From positions 4,534,001 to 4,598,000 of the forward strand of contig NC_014391.1 in assembly GCF_000145235.1 (NCBI RefSeq): a stretch of 64,000 nucleotides of DNA, in the 5' to 3' direction. Under the pieces are notes generated by a model. That model ran no database searches and was not told the origin of the DNA. It saw nothing but the letters and a program-made list of their open reading frames with translations. Positions 52,238 through 61,095 of the stretch are shown here, piece after piece (position 1 is the stretch's first letter; each line of letters begins with the position of its first letter). The position numbers and the translations under genes are program-made. The DNA is from Micromonospora aurantiaca ATCC 27029. GTDB lineage: Bacteria > Actinomycetota > Actinomycetes > Mycobacteriales > Micromonosporaceae.

Positions 52238-55200
52238 ATGTCGAGCAGAGAGGCGTCGGACGGGCGGTCGGTGGCGACGGCGTTCATCACGGGCGGTGGC
52301 GGCTTCACTTTCGAAGACCATGTTGGTGCGTGGCTCGTCGCTGCGATGGCCGCTGGCGAGATGCCGCTGGGCCTCGGGGTCGCGGTCCCGGCGGAGGTGC
52401 GGTTCCAGGGCAGTGCGTCGGGGTTCTTCCTCGATGACATGGTCGTCACCGGTGACGCCACCGGTGGGCCGCGGTGGTCGGCGTCGGTCAAGTCGTTCGA
52501 CATGCTGACCGGAGCCAGGCTGCACACGGAGTTCGTGGAGGCCGCCTGGCGCGACATCCTTACCGACAGTTTCCGGCGCGCTGCAGACCGGGTCGGTCTC
52601 GTGTCAGGGTCTGCGGCGCAGGGCACCTGGGTCGAGCTCGCGGAGCTGATCGGGGAAGCCGCCGCCGACCAGGCTGGCATAGCCTCGCGGATCGGCGTGC
52701 CTGGCGCGTTCAACGAGACGAAGCGCTCGCTGTGGGAGTCGGCGAAGTGTCCGACGGCGCTCGCCGAGCAGCACGGGGTCAACGTGGACTCCTCTCCCGC
52801 CCGGCTGCTGGCCCTGCTTCTGCCTCTGCGCCTAGACTTCCTCACCCCTACCTCCCAGGCGATCGCGGACGCGATCCGGCGGTGCCGCGCCGCGCTCGTC
52901 CCGCAGCAGGCCGGGAGGGCTGTGGACCTGTGGACGGCGCTGCTCCAGGTGGTCGCCGACCTGCGACCCAAAGGCGGGGCAGTCACCTGGCAGCTTGTGG
53001 CTGACCGGCTGGGCGGTCAGTTTGCGTTCCAGCTGCGCCCGGATGTAGCCCCTGACTGGAGCCTGCTCACCGCCCACACCACCAACATGACGGCCCGGGT
53101 CCGGGACCGGCTCGGCGACGACGTGATCCTGGTCCGTGAGGACGTGACCGCCGTGCTCGCCAACGCCGGGGCGGTCAACGTGCTGTCCGGGCCGTCGGGC
53201 TGCGGCAAGACCGTGGCCGCCAAGAGGTGGCTGACCGCCTCGGGCACGCACCGGGCGGTTTGGCTGTCGGCCGCGGGCCTCGAGGCCGGCGTCGGCGCGC
53301 GACTCGGGCTGACCCGGCGCCTGGAGGAGGTGCTGACGCTTGCCCCCGGAGAGGTCCGCGTCGTCGTCGACGGCCTCGACCGGGTCTACACCGACGAGCC
53401 GTTCGCCGCGACGGCTGCCCTGGCACGCCTCGCGGCCGCCACCGGCGACCGGATCCGGTTGCTGATCACTTCGCAGCAGTCGGAGTTCCCCCGAGTGTCG
53501 GAGCGCTTGGTGCAGGCCAACGGCCCGCAGGCCGCCCCGCTCGTGATGGGGGACCTGTCTGACGCCGACATCAATCTGGTGTTACGCGGGCACCCGGACC
53601 TGGCCGCGGTGGTCGTCGCCGGTGGGCTCCGTGGTGTCCTACGACGCCCGAAGGTCCTCGACCTGGTGCTGCGGATGCCCGGGGCTACGGTTGCCGCTAT
53701 CCGCGACGAGCCGTCAATCGCTGGTTTGTGGTGGCAGCGCCTGGCCGGCGGGGGCCCGAACGGCGCAACCCGCCAAACGTTGCTGCGGCGGATCGCCGTC
53801 GAGCAGGCCGACCGTTTGCGGGCCCACACTCTCCTGGACGACCTGCCGGTCGACTCCGTTGGGCTCGTCGACCAGCTGCGCGTCGACGGGATCCTCTCCG
53901 AGGTCGACGGCCGGGTCTCCTTCGCCCACGACCTGTTCGACGACTGGACGCTGTTGCATCACCTGCGCTCCCGTGACGACGTCATCGGCGTGATCGCGGA
54001 GAAGTCGGCGCTGCCGTCGTGGCACCGAGCGATCCGCCTGCACGCCGCCGGCGTGCTCCGCGAGCACGGTGTCGACCGGTGGGAGGCCGACCGTTCTGCC
54101 CTGGACGCCGCCGACCAGCCGCTCGTGGCGGACTTGTACCTCGATGCAGTGTTCTACGCTCACGACGCCGACCGGCTTTTGGGCGAGCTGTGGTCGCGCC
54201 TCGCCGCCGACAGCGCTCTGCTGGCACGGCTGTTGCGCAGGTTCAGGTTCTCCGCGACCGTTCCGGACTCAGGTTGGATCACTGTGTTTGCCGACATGCC
54301 GGACGTGGCGGTCTACGCCGCCGCGCAGTCGCGGCTGCCCGTGTGGCCGCTGTGGCTTCCCGTCCTACGCGTCCTCGCGGCGGAGCATGAGACCGCAGTC
54401 GCCTCGGCCGCCCCGGAGGTCGCCGCGATCGCCGACCTGTGGCTGCGGCACGCCCCCGACACGTGGCCGGCCCGCGATCAGGCTGCCGTGATCGGCCTGG
54501 CGGTCGGACGGCACATCGTCGCGCACATCGACGGCGGAGGCTTTTTCGACGACACGGTCGAGCCGGCGCTGTGGCGGTGCGTCATCGCCGCCGGCGCGGT
54601 CGAACCCGACGCCGTCGCCAGCTTCCTCGATACGCTGCTGCCCCCTATTGACAGCCAGCTCGAGCGCAGCGGCCAGATCAGTGGCCGCCAGCGTCGCGGC
54701 CATACAAGACTCCGTGCAGCCTTGCTGGACGTCGACACCGTGATGCCGTTGCTGCCGGCGTCCGCGCAGATGGCCCGGGACCTGGTGCTGCGGGCATCCA
54801 TCGACTCCGACCGCCATCACCGCCGTTACGTCCATCACCGGCTGCGTGACGGCCTCGGCATCGCCAGCGCCCCGCGCTCCTTCGATCCGATACACGAGTG
54901 CGGTCCGTTCCGCGCAATGCTCATCAACGCTGAACCGCAGGGCGTCGACGTGGTGCTCGCCCTCATCGAGCACGCGACCACCCATTGGAGACGCACCTGC
55001 AACGCCCCGGTGTCAAGCGGCCAGGAACCCACGCAGGAGCGGCCGGCGTTCGAGCTGCTCATCGACGGCGCCCCTGTCGCGCTGGTCGGTGACGCCACCG
55101 TCCTGGCCTGGAGCCACGGTGGCCACCGGGTTCCGGACATCTTGGCGGCGGCGGTGATGGCCCTGGAGGCCCACCTCTACAAGGCCCTCGACGACGGCCG

Positions 55201-57349
55201 CGACATCACCGCGCTCCTCGTCCAGCTCACCGGCAGCCGATCGGTCGCGACATGGGGGCTGCTTGCCGATATCGCCCGCCACACTCCTGCACTGCTGGAA
55301 GGCCCGCTTGCTCCCCTGGTCACCAGCGCCGACCTGCTCGACGACGACCGGATGAGTGTCCAGATGCGCTCCTTCAGCGTGCTCCCGCTCGTCATGGATC
55401 CCACCCGAGCTGAGCGAGCCCGCAAGTGGCACACCATGGACCACCGCAAGATCCCGCTCCTGGACCTGGTGCACCTGGGCGCATTCGTCACTGGCCGGCT
55501 CACCGAGCAGCTCACTACCGCCCGAGAGCACTGGGCCGCGACAGACGCACACCGGTGGCGGGTGATGCTCGCTGCGACCGACATTGCGAACTACCACGCC
55601 GTCCGCGCCACGGACGGAAGGACCTACCTCGTGTACAACCCGCCGGCGGCCCTTGAGGAAGAAGCCCGCGAGATGCGGGATCACCTCGACCGCGACCGCG
55701 CCTGGATGATGTTCGCCCACACCATGCGCCGCAACATCACCGACCAGGTCCGCCCCAGCGACACCGAGCTCGAGGAACAGTGGGCCACCGTACAGCCCCA
55801 ACTCGACGCTCTCGCCCCAGACGCTGAGTCGCCGAGCTCCATCAGCAGTGTGGAGGACCTCCGGTGCGGGTACGCGGCGTGGCTGGTGCTGTGCGCCCGC
55901 GACTGGCTGCAGAACCACCCCGACCGCGATGAGTGGTGCCGGGCCGTACTAACGCGCCCCCTTACCGACCCGACCGCCACGCGGTCCGACGCATACCCCG
56001 ACAGCCCCTCCGACGATGAATGGGACGTCTTCTGCGCCGAAGCGCTCACAGCCCTGTGGGCCGAGACCCCCGACGACGTCACCGTGCGCGCGGCCATCGC
56101 ACGGCTGCTGCTCGTTCCCCGCCGCCTCACCCTCACCACCGTGATGCGACTCGCCGCCGCACACCCCCACCTCACCGACGATCTGCGCAAGCTCGAGCAC
56201 CTGACGCTGCACCGCGCGCGGCTGCCGATGTCGCACTACGACATCGACCCATACTTTGAAGAAGCCGACAACCTCGACTTCGACACCGACCCGGAGGAAG
56301 CCGATGGACTCGACGTGAACCAAGAGGACGACGAACCCGGCCACGGCCCGATCGACGGCCTCCCGGAGCTGGAGGCGGCCGCGGAGGCCGCATTCGACGC
56401 CTTTGCCAACGGCGGCCTGCCCGCCGAGGTGCCCCGGCTGGCGGACTGGATCGCCACCACCCTCACGATTAGATTCCCCGACGCCCGCGAAGCCCGCTCC
56501 CGCACACCGGGCACCCTCGACCTCGGCTACCTCGTCGCCTCCCGCCCGCACTTCACAGCCCTTGCTGCTGCGGCGGATACGCTCACGCGAGCACGAGCGG
56601 TCGAGTTCGCCGCCGACCTCGCGACGTTCCTCGCCTCCGGGCTGACCCCGACCGAGGCCGCCAATCGTTCCCCCCGCTACCCCAACGACGAGGAACGTAG
56701 CGCTCTTAAGCTACTCGCTGAGATCACGATCAGCGCCAACGCCACCCAGGCCCGGACGATCTGGGAGCCGATCCTCACCCTCGGCGCCACCGCACGTTCC
56801 TGGGTGGAGAACTACCTCAGCCAGGTCTGGAGAACCGCCTGCGCAAAGGACCCATGGCCAGAAGCCTTTCCCACCCTAGTCGCAGACATGCTCCACTTCG
56901 CCACCACCGCCAGCACTTGGCAGGGCCACTCCGGCAGAGGCGTCCTGGCGCTCGCCGTCGCCGGCCTCGGCGAGTGGGGGCACTCGCCGGTCAGCGAGCA
57001 GCAGACAGCCGCCCTCCGCGCAGCCGTGCCGACGTGGTCGACGTGGTTCGGCGAGCACATGGGCCACGACGACTTCGCCTACGCGGCCGTCCGCTTCTTC
57101 CAGGAGCCGGCTGCGGCAGCGTTCGTCCAGGACGCCGTCGGCTGGCTCGCCGCCCGCGAATGTTCTTCCAACCCCACCAGTGAGCGGATGGATACCGCAG
57201 TCACCGAGTTCCTGGTCACCATCTCCACTCGCACCCCGAACCCGCTGCGCGGCTCCGGCCCCACCGCAGACAATGGACGGCAAATCCTCGCCCGCCTCCA
57301 CGGTCGAGGCAACGCCGTGGCCGGCCAGCTCCTCAGCAGCCTGACCTGA
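52238..57349 (+). CDS. Giant P-loop ATPase with N-terminal Cap4/DUF4297-like nuclease-like domain (Avs/STAND-type, candidate antiphage)
   Basis: 1703 residues. Residues ~20-95 resemble Cap4/DUF4297 PD-(D/E)xK nucleases: F-E26-DHVGAWL, FFL-D66-D67-MVV, SASV-K85 (the Glu of ExK is Ser). Walker A GPSGCGKT is at 318-325 and Walker B VVVDGLD ends at D381; RIRLLITSQQ follows as a sensor-like strand, and FAHDLFDDWTLLHHL resembles the post-ATPase winged-helix region of STAND proteins. The C-terminal ~1100 residues are helical with an acidic linker (PYFEEADNLDFDTDPEEAD). Avs-type proteins sense a phage protein with that region and activate the N-terminal effector. No close family is identified, so the defence role is an inference. 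Confidence 0.8.
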   Translation: MSSREASDGRSVATAFITGGGGFTFEDHVGAWLVAAMAAGEMPLGLGVAVPAEVRFQGSASGFFLDDMVVTGDATGGPRWSASVKSFDMLTGARLHTEFVEAAWRDILTDSFRRAADRVGLVSGSAAQGTWVELAELIGEAAADQAGIASRIGVPGAFNETKRSLWESAKCPTALAEQHGVNVDSSPARLLALLLPLRLDFLTPTSQAIADAIRRCRAALVPQQAGRAVDLWTALLQVVADLRPKGGAVTWQLVADRLGGQFAFQLRPDVAPDWSLLTAHTTNMTARVRDRLGDDVILVREDVTAVLANAGAVNVLSGPSGCGKTVAAKRWLTASGTHRAVWLSAAGLEAGVGARLGLTRRLEEVLTLAPGEVRVVVDGLDRVYTDEPFAATAALARLAAATGDRIRLLITSQQSEFPRVSERLVQANGPQAAPLVMGDLSDADINLVLRGHPDLAAVVVAGGLRGVLRRPKVLDLVLRMPGATVAAIRDEPSIAGLWWQRLAGGGPNGATRQTLLRRIAVEQADRLRAHTLLDDLPVDSVGLVDQLRVDGILSEVDGRVSFAHDLFDDWTLLHHLRSRDDVIGVIAEKSALPSWHRAIRLHAAGVLREHGVDRWEADRSALDAADQPLVADLYLDAVFYAHDADRLLGELWSRLAADSALLARLLRRFRFSATVPDSGWITVFADMPDVAVYAAAQSRLPVWPLWLPVLRVLAAEHETAVASAAPEVAAIADLWLRHAPDTWPARDQAAVIGLAVGRHIVAHIDGGGFFDDTVEPALWRCVIAAGAVEPDAVASFLDTLLPPIDSQLERSGQISGRQRRGHTRLRAALLDVDTVMPLLPASAQMARDLVLRASIDSDRHHRRYVHHRLRDGLGIASAPRSFDPIHECGPFRAMLINAEPQGVDVVLALIEHATTHWRRTCNAPVSSGQEPTQERPAFELLIDGAPVALVGDATVLAWSHGGHRVPDILAAAVMALEAHLYKALDDGRDITALLVQLTGSRSVATWGLLADIARHTPALLEGPLAPLVTSADLLDDDRMSVQMRSFSVLPLVMDPTRAERARKWHTMDHRKIPLLDLVHLGAFVTGRLTEQLTTAREHWAATDAHRWRVMLAATDIANYHAVRATDGRTYLVYNPPAALEEEAREMRDHLDRDRAWMMFAHTMRRNITDQVRPSDTELEEQWATVQPQLDALAPDAESPSSISSVEDLRCGYAAWLVLCARDWLQNHPDRDEWCRAVLTRPLTDPTATRSDAYPDSPSDDEWDVFCAEALTALWAETPDDVTVRAAIARLLLVPRRLTLTTVMRLAAAHPHLTDDLRKLEHLTLHRARLPMSHYDIDPYFEEADNLDFDTDPEEADGLDVNQEDDEPGHGPIDGLPELEAAAEAAFDAFANGGLPAEVPRLADWIATTLTIRFPDAREARSRTPGTLDLGYLVASRPHFTALAAAADTLTRARAVEFAADLATFLASGLTPTEAANRSPRYPNDEERSALKLLAEITISANATQARTIWEPILTLGATARSWVENYLSQVWRTACAKDPWPEAFPTLVADMLHFATTASTWQGHSGRGVLALAVAGLGEWGHSPVSEQQTAALRAAVPTWSTWFGEHMGHDDFAYAAVRFFQEPAAAAFVQDAVGWLAARECSSNPTSERMDTAVTEFLVTISTRTPNPLRGSGPTADNGRQILARLHGRGNAVAGQLLSSLT

Positions 57350-57396
57350 CCACATCCCACCACCGGCCAGCTACATTGGCGTTCGTGGCCCTCCCC

Positions 57397-58542
57397 TCAA
57401 CGACCACGGCGGCCCAGCAGCTCGGGTTGTCGAGGTGCGGGTGGCTGTTGCAGCTCACGGGCGAAGGTCGTGCCGCCGTCGCAGGCGTGGACGATGGGCC
57501 CGGGTTCAGGAAGTTCCATGTCCGTGAACGTCGGGTGGGCGGGGTGGGCAGCGACCCATTGGTAGGCGTGGGTGAGGAGTCTCGAGTTCACGTCGTTTGC
57601 GAGGGCGACGGCCGCTCCACCTTGCAAACGACGATGTGGTACGACGTGGGCGACGTGGGGCGGGCCGATGATGAGCAATGCTCGCGGTGTGAGCGGGAGG
57701 GCTACCTCGTGCGCTTGGGCCACGCCGGGTCGGCTGGGGTACACGTGGACCGTGTCGGCGTTGCGGGCGCGGCTTCTGCTGGGCTTACGTGCGTCCTTCT
57801 TCCGCCGCCGCTCGGGCTTGGCGCAGCTCGGCAGGTGCTGGACGTGGCTGACGTCGCCGCGGGTACGCAGGATCACCGGCTCGTCGCAGGTGATGAACAG
57901 CGGTTGGTCGATCGTGATGAGCGTCGTCGGGCGGCCGAAGAACACCTCGGCGACTTTGGGGGCGTTCTTGGTCAGGTAGTCGAGGTGCAGGTTCGGGTCC
58001 GGAACCACCCGCACCTCGGTGATCCCGCGGATGTCCGGCCGCGACGAGCGGATGAGGTAGTCGCCCATCAACTCGACCTCACGACGGTGTCGGGGCGTAC
58101 GCAGCAGTTGAAAGCCGATGAAGATGCTCAGGTGCAGTGATTCCTCCGGCGTGAGCGGTCGCGGTGTCCGGAAGGGGTCGAGGATGCGGTCGACGACCGC
58201 GGTCGCCCCGTCCTCGATCACGCCGAGGATCCGTTCGAGTCGACCGTCTCGCTCACCGTCGAGGTTGATGAAGGTGTAGAAGTCGCGGATCGCGCCAACG
58301 TCCTTGATGTTGCGCACGCTCGCCCGTCCTGTGATCCGGTCGCGGACACGGATTTGACCTGAGGCGGAGAAGCGTTCGAGATAGCGGCGCGGGACGGTGT
58401 GGTGCCGGCTGCCGACCATCAGCACCGGCGAGGTCGTGTCCCACCACTGCTGGATCTCGTCGAGGATGCTCGGATCCGAGTCGATCATGTCGTCGACCCA
58501 GCACCGCCACGGCTCGTCATCCCGCCCGTTCTCGCCGATCAT
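57397..58542 (-). CDS. DUF4238-domain protein
   Basis: 381 residues. The DUF4238 start motif HHTVPRRYLERF is near residue 47, followed by FYTF and HLSIFIGFQLLRTPRHRRE. A Lys/Arg-rich stretch (KPERRRKKDARKPSRSRAR) splits the second half, and LPLTPRALLIIG is the usual C-terminal conserved part. Many DUF4238 genes sit in defence islands, but their activity is not known to me. Read leftward behind the CBASS-like operon with a 196-bp gap; convergent with the giant ATPase gene (47 bp between stops). Confidence 0.8.
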   Translation of the reverse strand: MIGENGRDDEPWRCWVDDMIDSDPSILDEIQQWWDTTSPVLMVGSRHHTVPRRYLERFSASGQIRVRDRITGRASVRNIKDVGAIRDFYTFINLDGERDGRLERILGVIEDGATAVVDRILDPFRTPRPLTPEESLHLSIFIGFQLLRTPRHRREVELMGDYLIRSSRPDIRGITEVRVVPDPNLHLDYLTKNAPKVAEVFFGRPTTLITIDQPLFITCDEPVILRTRGDVSHVQHLPSCAKPERRRKKDARKPSRSRARNADTVHVYPSRPGVAQAHEVALPLTPRALLIIGPPHVAHVVPHRRLQGGAAVALANDVNSRLLTHAYQWVAAHPAHPTFTDMELPEPGPIVHACDGGTTFARELQQPPAPRQPELLGRRGR

Positions 58543-58738
58543 CTCGCCCTTCTCACCGCACGTTTCGCCGCGACGTGTTGGCCACTATCCCGATGGTCTA
58601 CCTCGCGTCCGACATTCTCGGCCCGCTCACCGCCGCGCGCCTTGGCGCTGCTGGCAGTAAGCACCTCCCGTCGGTATCCGCCGGCCATGGTCCGCGGGAC
58701 GGTCTCGACACCACCACCGACATCTGGGGCGGTCCAGC

Positions 58739-59932
58739 TCAGGACGTCGGCGTCGAACGTGTGACGAACGTGATTTCGTCCAAGCCCCGAGGATCGGTGC
58801 TGCCACGGTCGGTCAACTCCTGCAGGATCAGGGTCCGCAGGACGGCGCGCAGTTGGGCGGCGCTCAGGCGTGGACTTTCGCCAGCGGGTCGGTCCGTAGC
58901 CACGACAGTCGCGAACACGTCACCGGCGAACGAGATCGCCCGCTTGCCCGCGTGCAGGAACTGGGAGCGGAGCTTGTACGCGGTCTTAAGCGCCGCCTTC
59001 AGGACCGCCGGATCGTCGGCGAATACTGAGCCGCGCGGCTGCGGATCAGACCAGGAACCCTCCCGCGGGCGGGCGCTCATCGCGTCCACGCCCCAGGTGT
59101 AGGAGCGCACCGGCTCCTGCCAAAAACCGGCCGGCAGCCGCGTCACGGCGTACGTCGCGAAGGTCTCCGCGAGCTTGATGTGCTTGTCCTTCATCAGGCG
59201 GGCACGCAGGGCCGCGGCCTGGGCCTGGGTGAAGCCCTGGCGGGCGATGAACTTCTCCCAACTCGCCGACTCGTCCCAGTCCGCACACTCCGTCGGGGGA
59301 CTGCCGAAGTGCTGCGCGAGGCACTCGATGCCCCCGACCATCAGCGCGTACGCACCGACAAGATCACGGGTGGTCAGCAGCGAGGCGCAGTAATGCATAT
59401 GGATCGCCGCGCTGAGGGCCCGCATGTCATCGTCGGGGAGGCTGGTGAGCCGGGCTACCGCGTTGCGGAACCCCACGTCGACCTGCAGCCAGTCAGGCAT
59501 AGGCGCACCGAGACGGGTATCCACCGCCCCGGCCAGCGGCAGCGCGACGGAATGCTCCTGCCCCTCGGCCCTCGCCATGACCTCCGGAACGACCTGGCAG
59601 CGACGGTCGGTCACCAAGGTCAGCAGGGCGCCGAACATCGCGTCCCAGCCGACGACGTCGAACTGCTCCGACGGTGAACCCGCGCGCATGTAGTGCAGGA
59701 CCGACACCGACTGGATGTGCTCACCCGGAACCTCCAGCAGACCCTGACCGTCCGCGGCGAGCAACCCGTCCCCGTCCGCCGGCACCATCCCGGGGTGGAT
59801 CATCCGCTGGAACTCGAACGTAGGCGGCGCGCCCGGCGGGAGTCCCCGCAGGCCGTCGGCCCATTCCTTCAGCCGCGCAGCGCCGGTCGGGTCCTTGTCG
59901 TCAAGCACTCCCACGTGTCCCCCGAAGGTCAA
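58739..59932 (-). CDS. HEPN-like (Apea-type) protein
   Basis: 397 residues. The C-terminal part has DLVGAYALMVGGIECLAQHFG and YKLRSQFLHAGKR with an R322-x4-H327 pair, the RxxxxH signature of HEPN ribonucleases, in an arrangement like Apea-type HEPN domains. The N-terminal ~170 residues are of unknown type. It is read leftward 72 bp after the single-TM gene and is likely in the same operon as the CD-NTase and E2-like genes. Role as an RNase effector is an inference. Confidence 0.65.
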   Translation of the reverse strand: MTFGGHVGVLDDKDPTGAARLKEWADGLRGLPPGAPPTFEFQRMIHPGMVPADGDGLLAADGQGLLEVPGEHIQSVSVLHYMRAGSPSEQFDVVGWDAMFGALLTLVTDRRCQVVPEVMARAEGQEHSVALPLAGAVDTRLGAPMPDWLQVDVGFRNAVARLTSLPDDDMRALSAAIHMHYCASLLTTRDLVGAYALMVGGIECLAQHFGSPPTECADWDESASWEKFIARQGFTQAQAAALRARLMKDKHIKLAETFATYAVTRLPAGFWQEPVRSYTWGVDAMSARPREGSWSDPQPRGSVFADDPAVLKAALKTAYKLRSQFLHAGKRAISFAGDVFATVVATDRPAGESPRLSAAQLRAVLRTLILQELTDRGSTDPRGLDEITFVTRSTPTS

Positions 59933-60004
59933 CTCGCCACGGAGTACCCATCGTCGCGGTGTACAGGTCCCGCGGACAAGCCGAATACGCCGCCCGCGCC
60001 ACGT

Positions 60005-60604
60005 CTATCGCTCTTCGCCTTCACCGGTCGCACGAGGAATCTGCGGTTGGTCGCTGTTGGCGGTGGGGAGGGTGGGCGCGCGGCGAGTTCGGTGTCGTCG
60101 CAGGGCTTCGCGCATCGTGGAGATGCAGGCCCCTCGGGCGGCATCGATCTGATCTCGGGGGTAGCGGACCTGCAGGTTCATGTCGGCGTCCGTGGTGAGC
60201 AGAGGCTGTTCCCACGCTTGCCGCATCTGCCCTCCAGCTTGAATCTTGGCGGCGCGGACGAGCGCGGCGTAGCTGGCGGCGACCTCGGGTGCCTCGATCT
60301 GCAGGAGTGCCTGGTGATACGCCAGCCGGGACTGAATCTTGCTGACTTCGTCGGTGAGGTCGTAGCGGGCCTCGGGGGTGTCTCGACGGCGGCGGATCCG
60401 GTACGGCATCTCGGCGTAGTCCTCGACGGCGTTGAGGGCTTCGGCGAACGCCTTGGCCTGCCGTTCCCGGCGGGTCGCGCGCTGGTTGAGCGTGTAGGTG
60501 ACGGAGGCGGAGACGACGCCACCGAGGATCGCGATCACGGCGACGATGACGATCGCCGTCTGGGCGGCCGTCCAGCCGCTCTGCGCGGCTTGGGCGTAGG
60601 CCAT
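60005..60604 (-). CDS. Single-pass membrane protein in CBASS-like operon, candidate effector
   Basis: 199 residues from ATG 60604 with a strong GGGAGGTGA ribosome site. One membrane helix at about 15-37 (AAQTAIVIVAVIAILGGVV), then a long charged, helical cytosolic part (RATRRERQAKAFAEALNAVEDYAEMPYRIRRRRDTPEA) and a C-terminal YPRDQIDAARGACISTMREAL helix. No nuclease or SAVED-like motif. It overlaps the E2-like gene by 70 bp, indicating coupling. It may be a membrane-disrupting effector, but one TM with a long helical tail is not a standard CBASS effector layout I know. Confidence 0.7.
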   Translation of the reverse strand: MAYAQAAQSGWTAAQTAIVIVAVIAILGGVVSASVTYTLNQRATRRERQAKAFAEALNAVEDYAEMPYRIRRRRDTPEARYDLTDEVSKIQSRLAYHQALLQIEAPEVAASYAALVRAAKIQAGGQMRQAWEQPLLTTDADMNLQVRYPRDQIDAARGACISTMREALRRHRTRRAPTLPTANSDQPQIPRATGEGEER

Positions 60605-61095
60605 GTGCTGTCACCTCCCTGGGTTCGCGGAAGACCGTGGGGTGCGTCTTCGAGCAGCCACACCCCGTCGTTCTGGCGCCAGTAGTTCTCGAGGAACAGG
60701 TGCTGGCGGATCAGCTCGACGAGTTCGAGCAGCCCTTTGTCGTGGGTCCACCGCCGCTGCGGCGGGTCCAGGGGCATCCACATGCACAACGCCCCGTCGG
60801 GCATGCGGTGCTTGGAAGTGGCGCCCGGCCTGGCGAAGACCCGGGGATAATCCTGCGGGGGCAGCCCGTACGTGTCGTACGGCGGCAGCTTGTGGAAGCG
60901 GATCGTCACGTCGACCGGCTCCGGGTCGCCGACCACCTCCAGCGCCTCGACGCGGTAGACGAGGATCTCACACTCCCTGCCGTAGCAAGCCGGCTCGAAG
61001 ACGTACTGGTGGGACAGGGTGGGCCCAAGCCGCCGCCGGGCGGCGGCTTCCAGCGGGACCCACCACGACGCTCGCCGGCCGTACCAGTCGATCAC
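60535..61095 (-). CDS. E2-like protein of a CBASS-type operon
   Basis: 186 residues from GTG 61095, whose GTGA overlaps the CD-NTase stop (a GTG at 61107 is an alternative). The pattern H-R-M-P-D-G-A-L-C104-M-W then W-T-H-D-K-G-L, ELIRQHL, NYW, and E-D-A-P-H-G (150-154) matches prokaryotic E2-like proteins linked to CD-NTases; C104 would be the thioester/active Cys. No E1 or JAB domain is encoded nearby, as in the short type II (E2-only) CBASS. E2-type proteins modify or prime the CD-NTase. The tail after PHG (WPTPKPRRAAGRPPRRR) overlaps the next gene and is basic. Confidence 0.7.
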   Translation of the reverse strand: MIDWYGRRASWWVPLEAAARRRLGPTLSHQYVFEPACYGRECEILVYRVEALEVVGDPEPVDVTIRFHKLPPYDTYGLPPQDYPRVFARPGATSKHRMPDGALCMWMPLDPPQRRWTHDKGLLELVELIRQHLFLENYWRQNDGVWLLEDAPHGLPRTQGGDSTWPTPKPRRAAGRPPRRRSSSSP

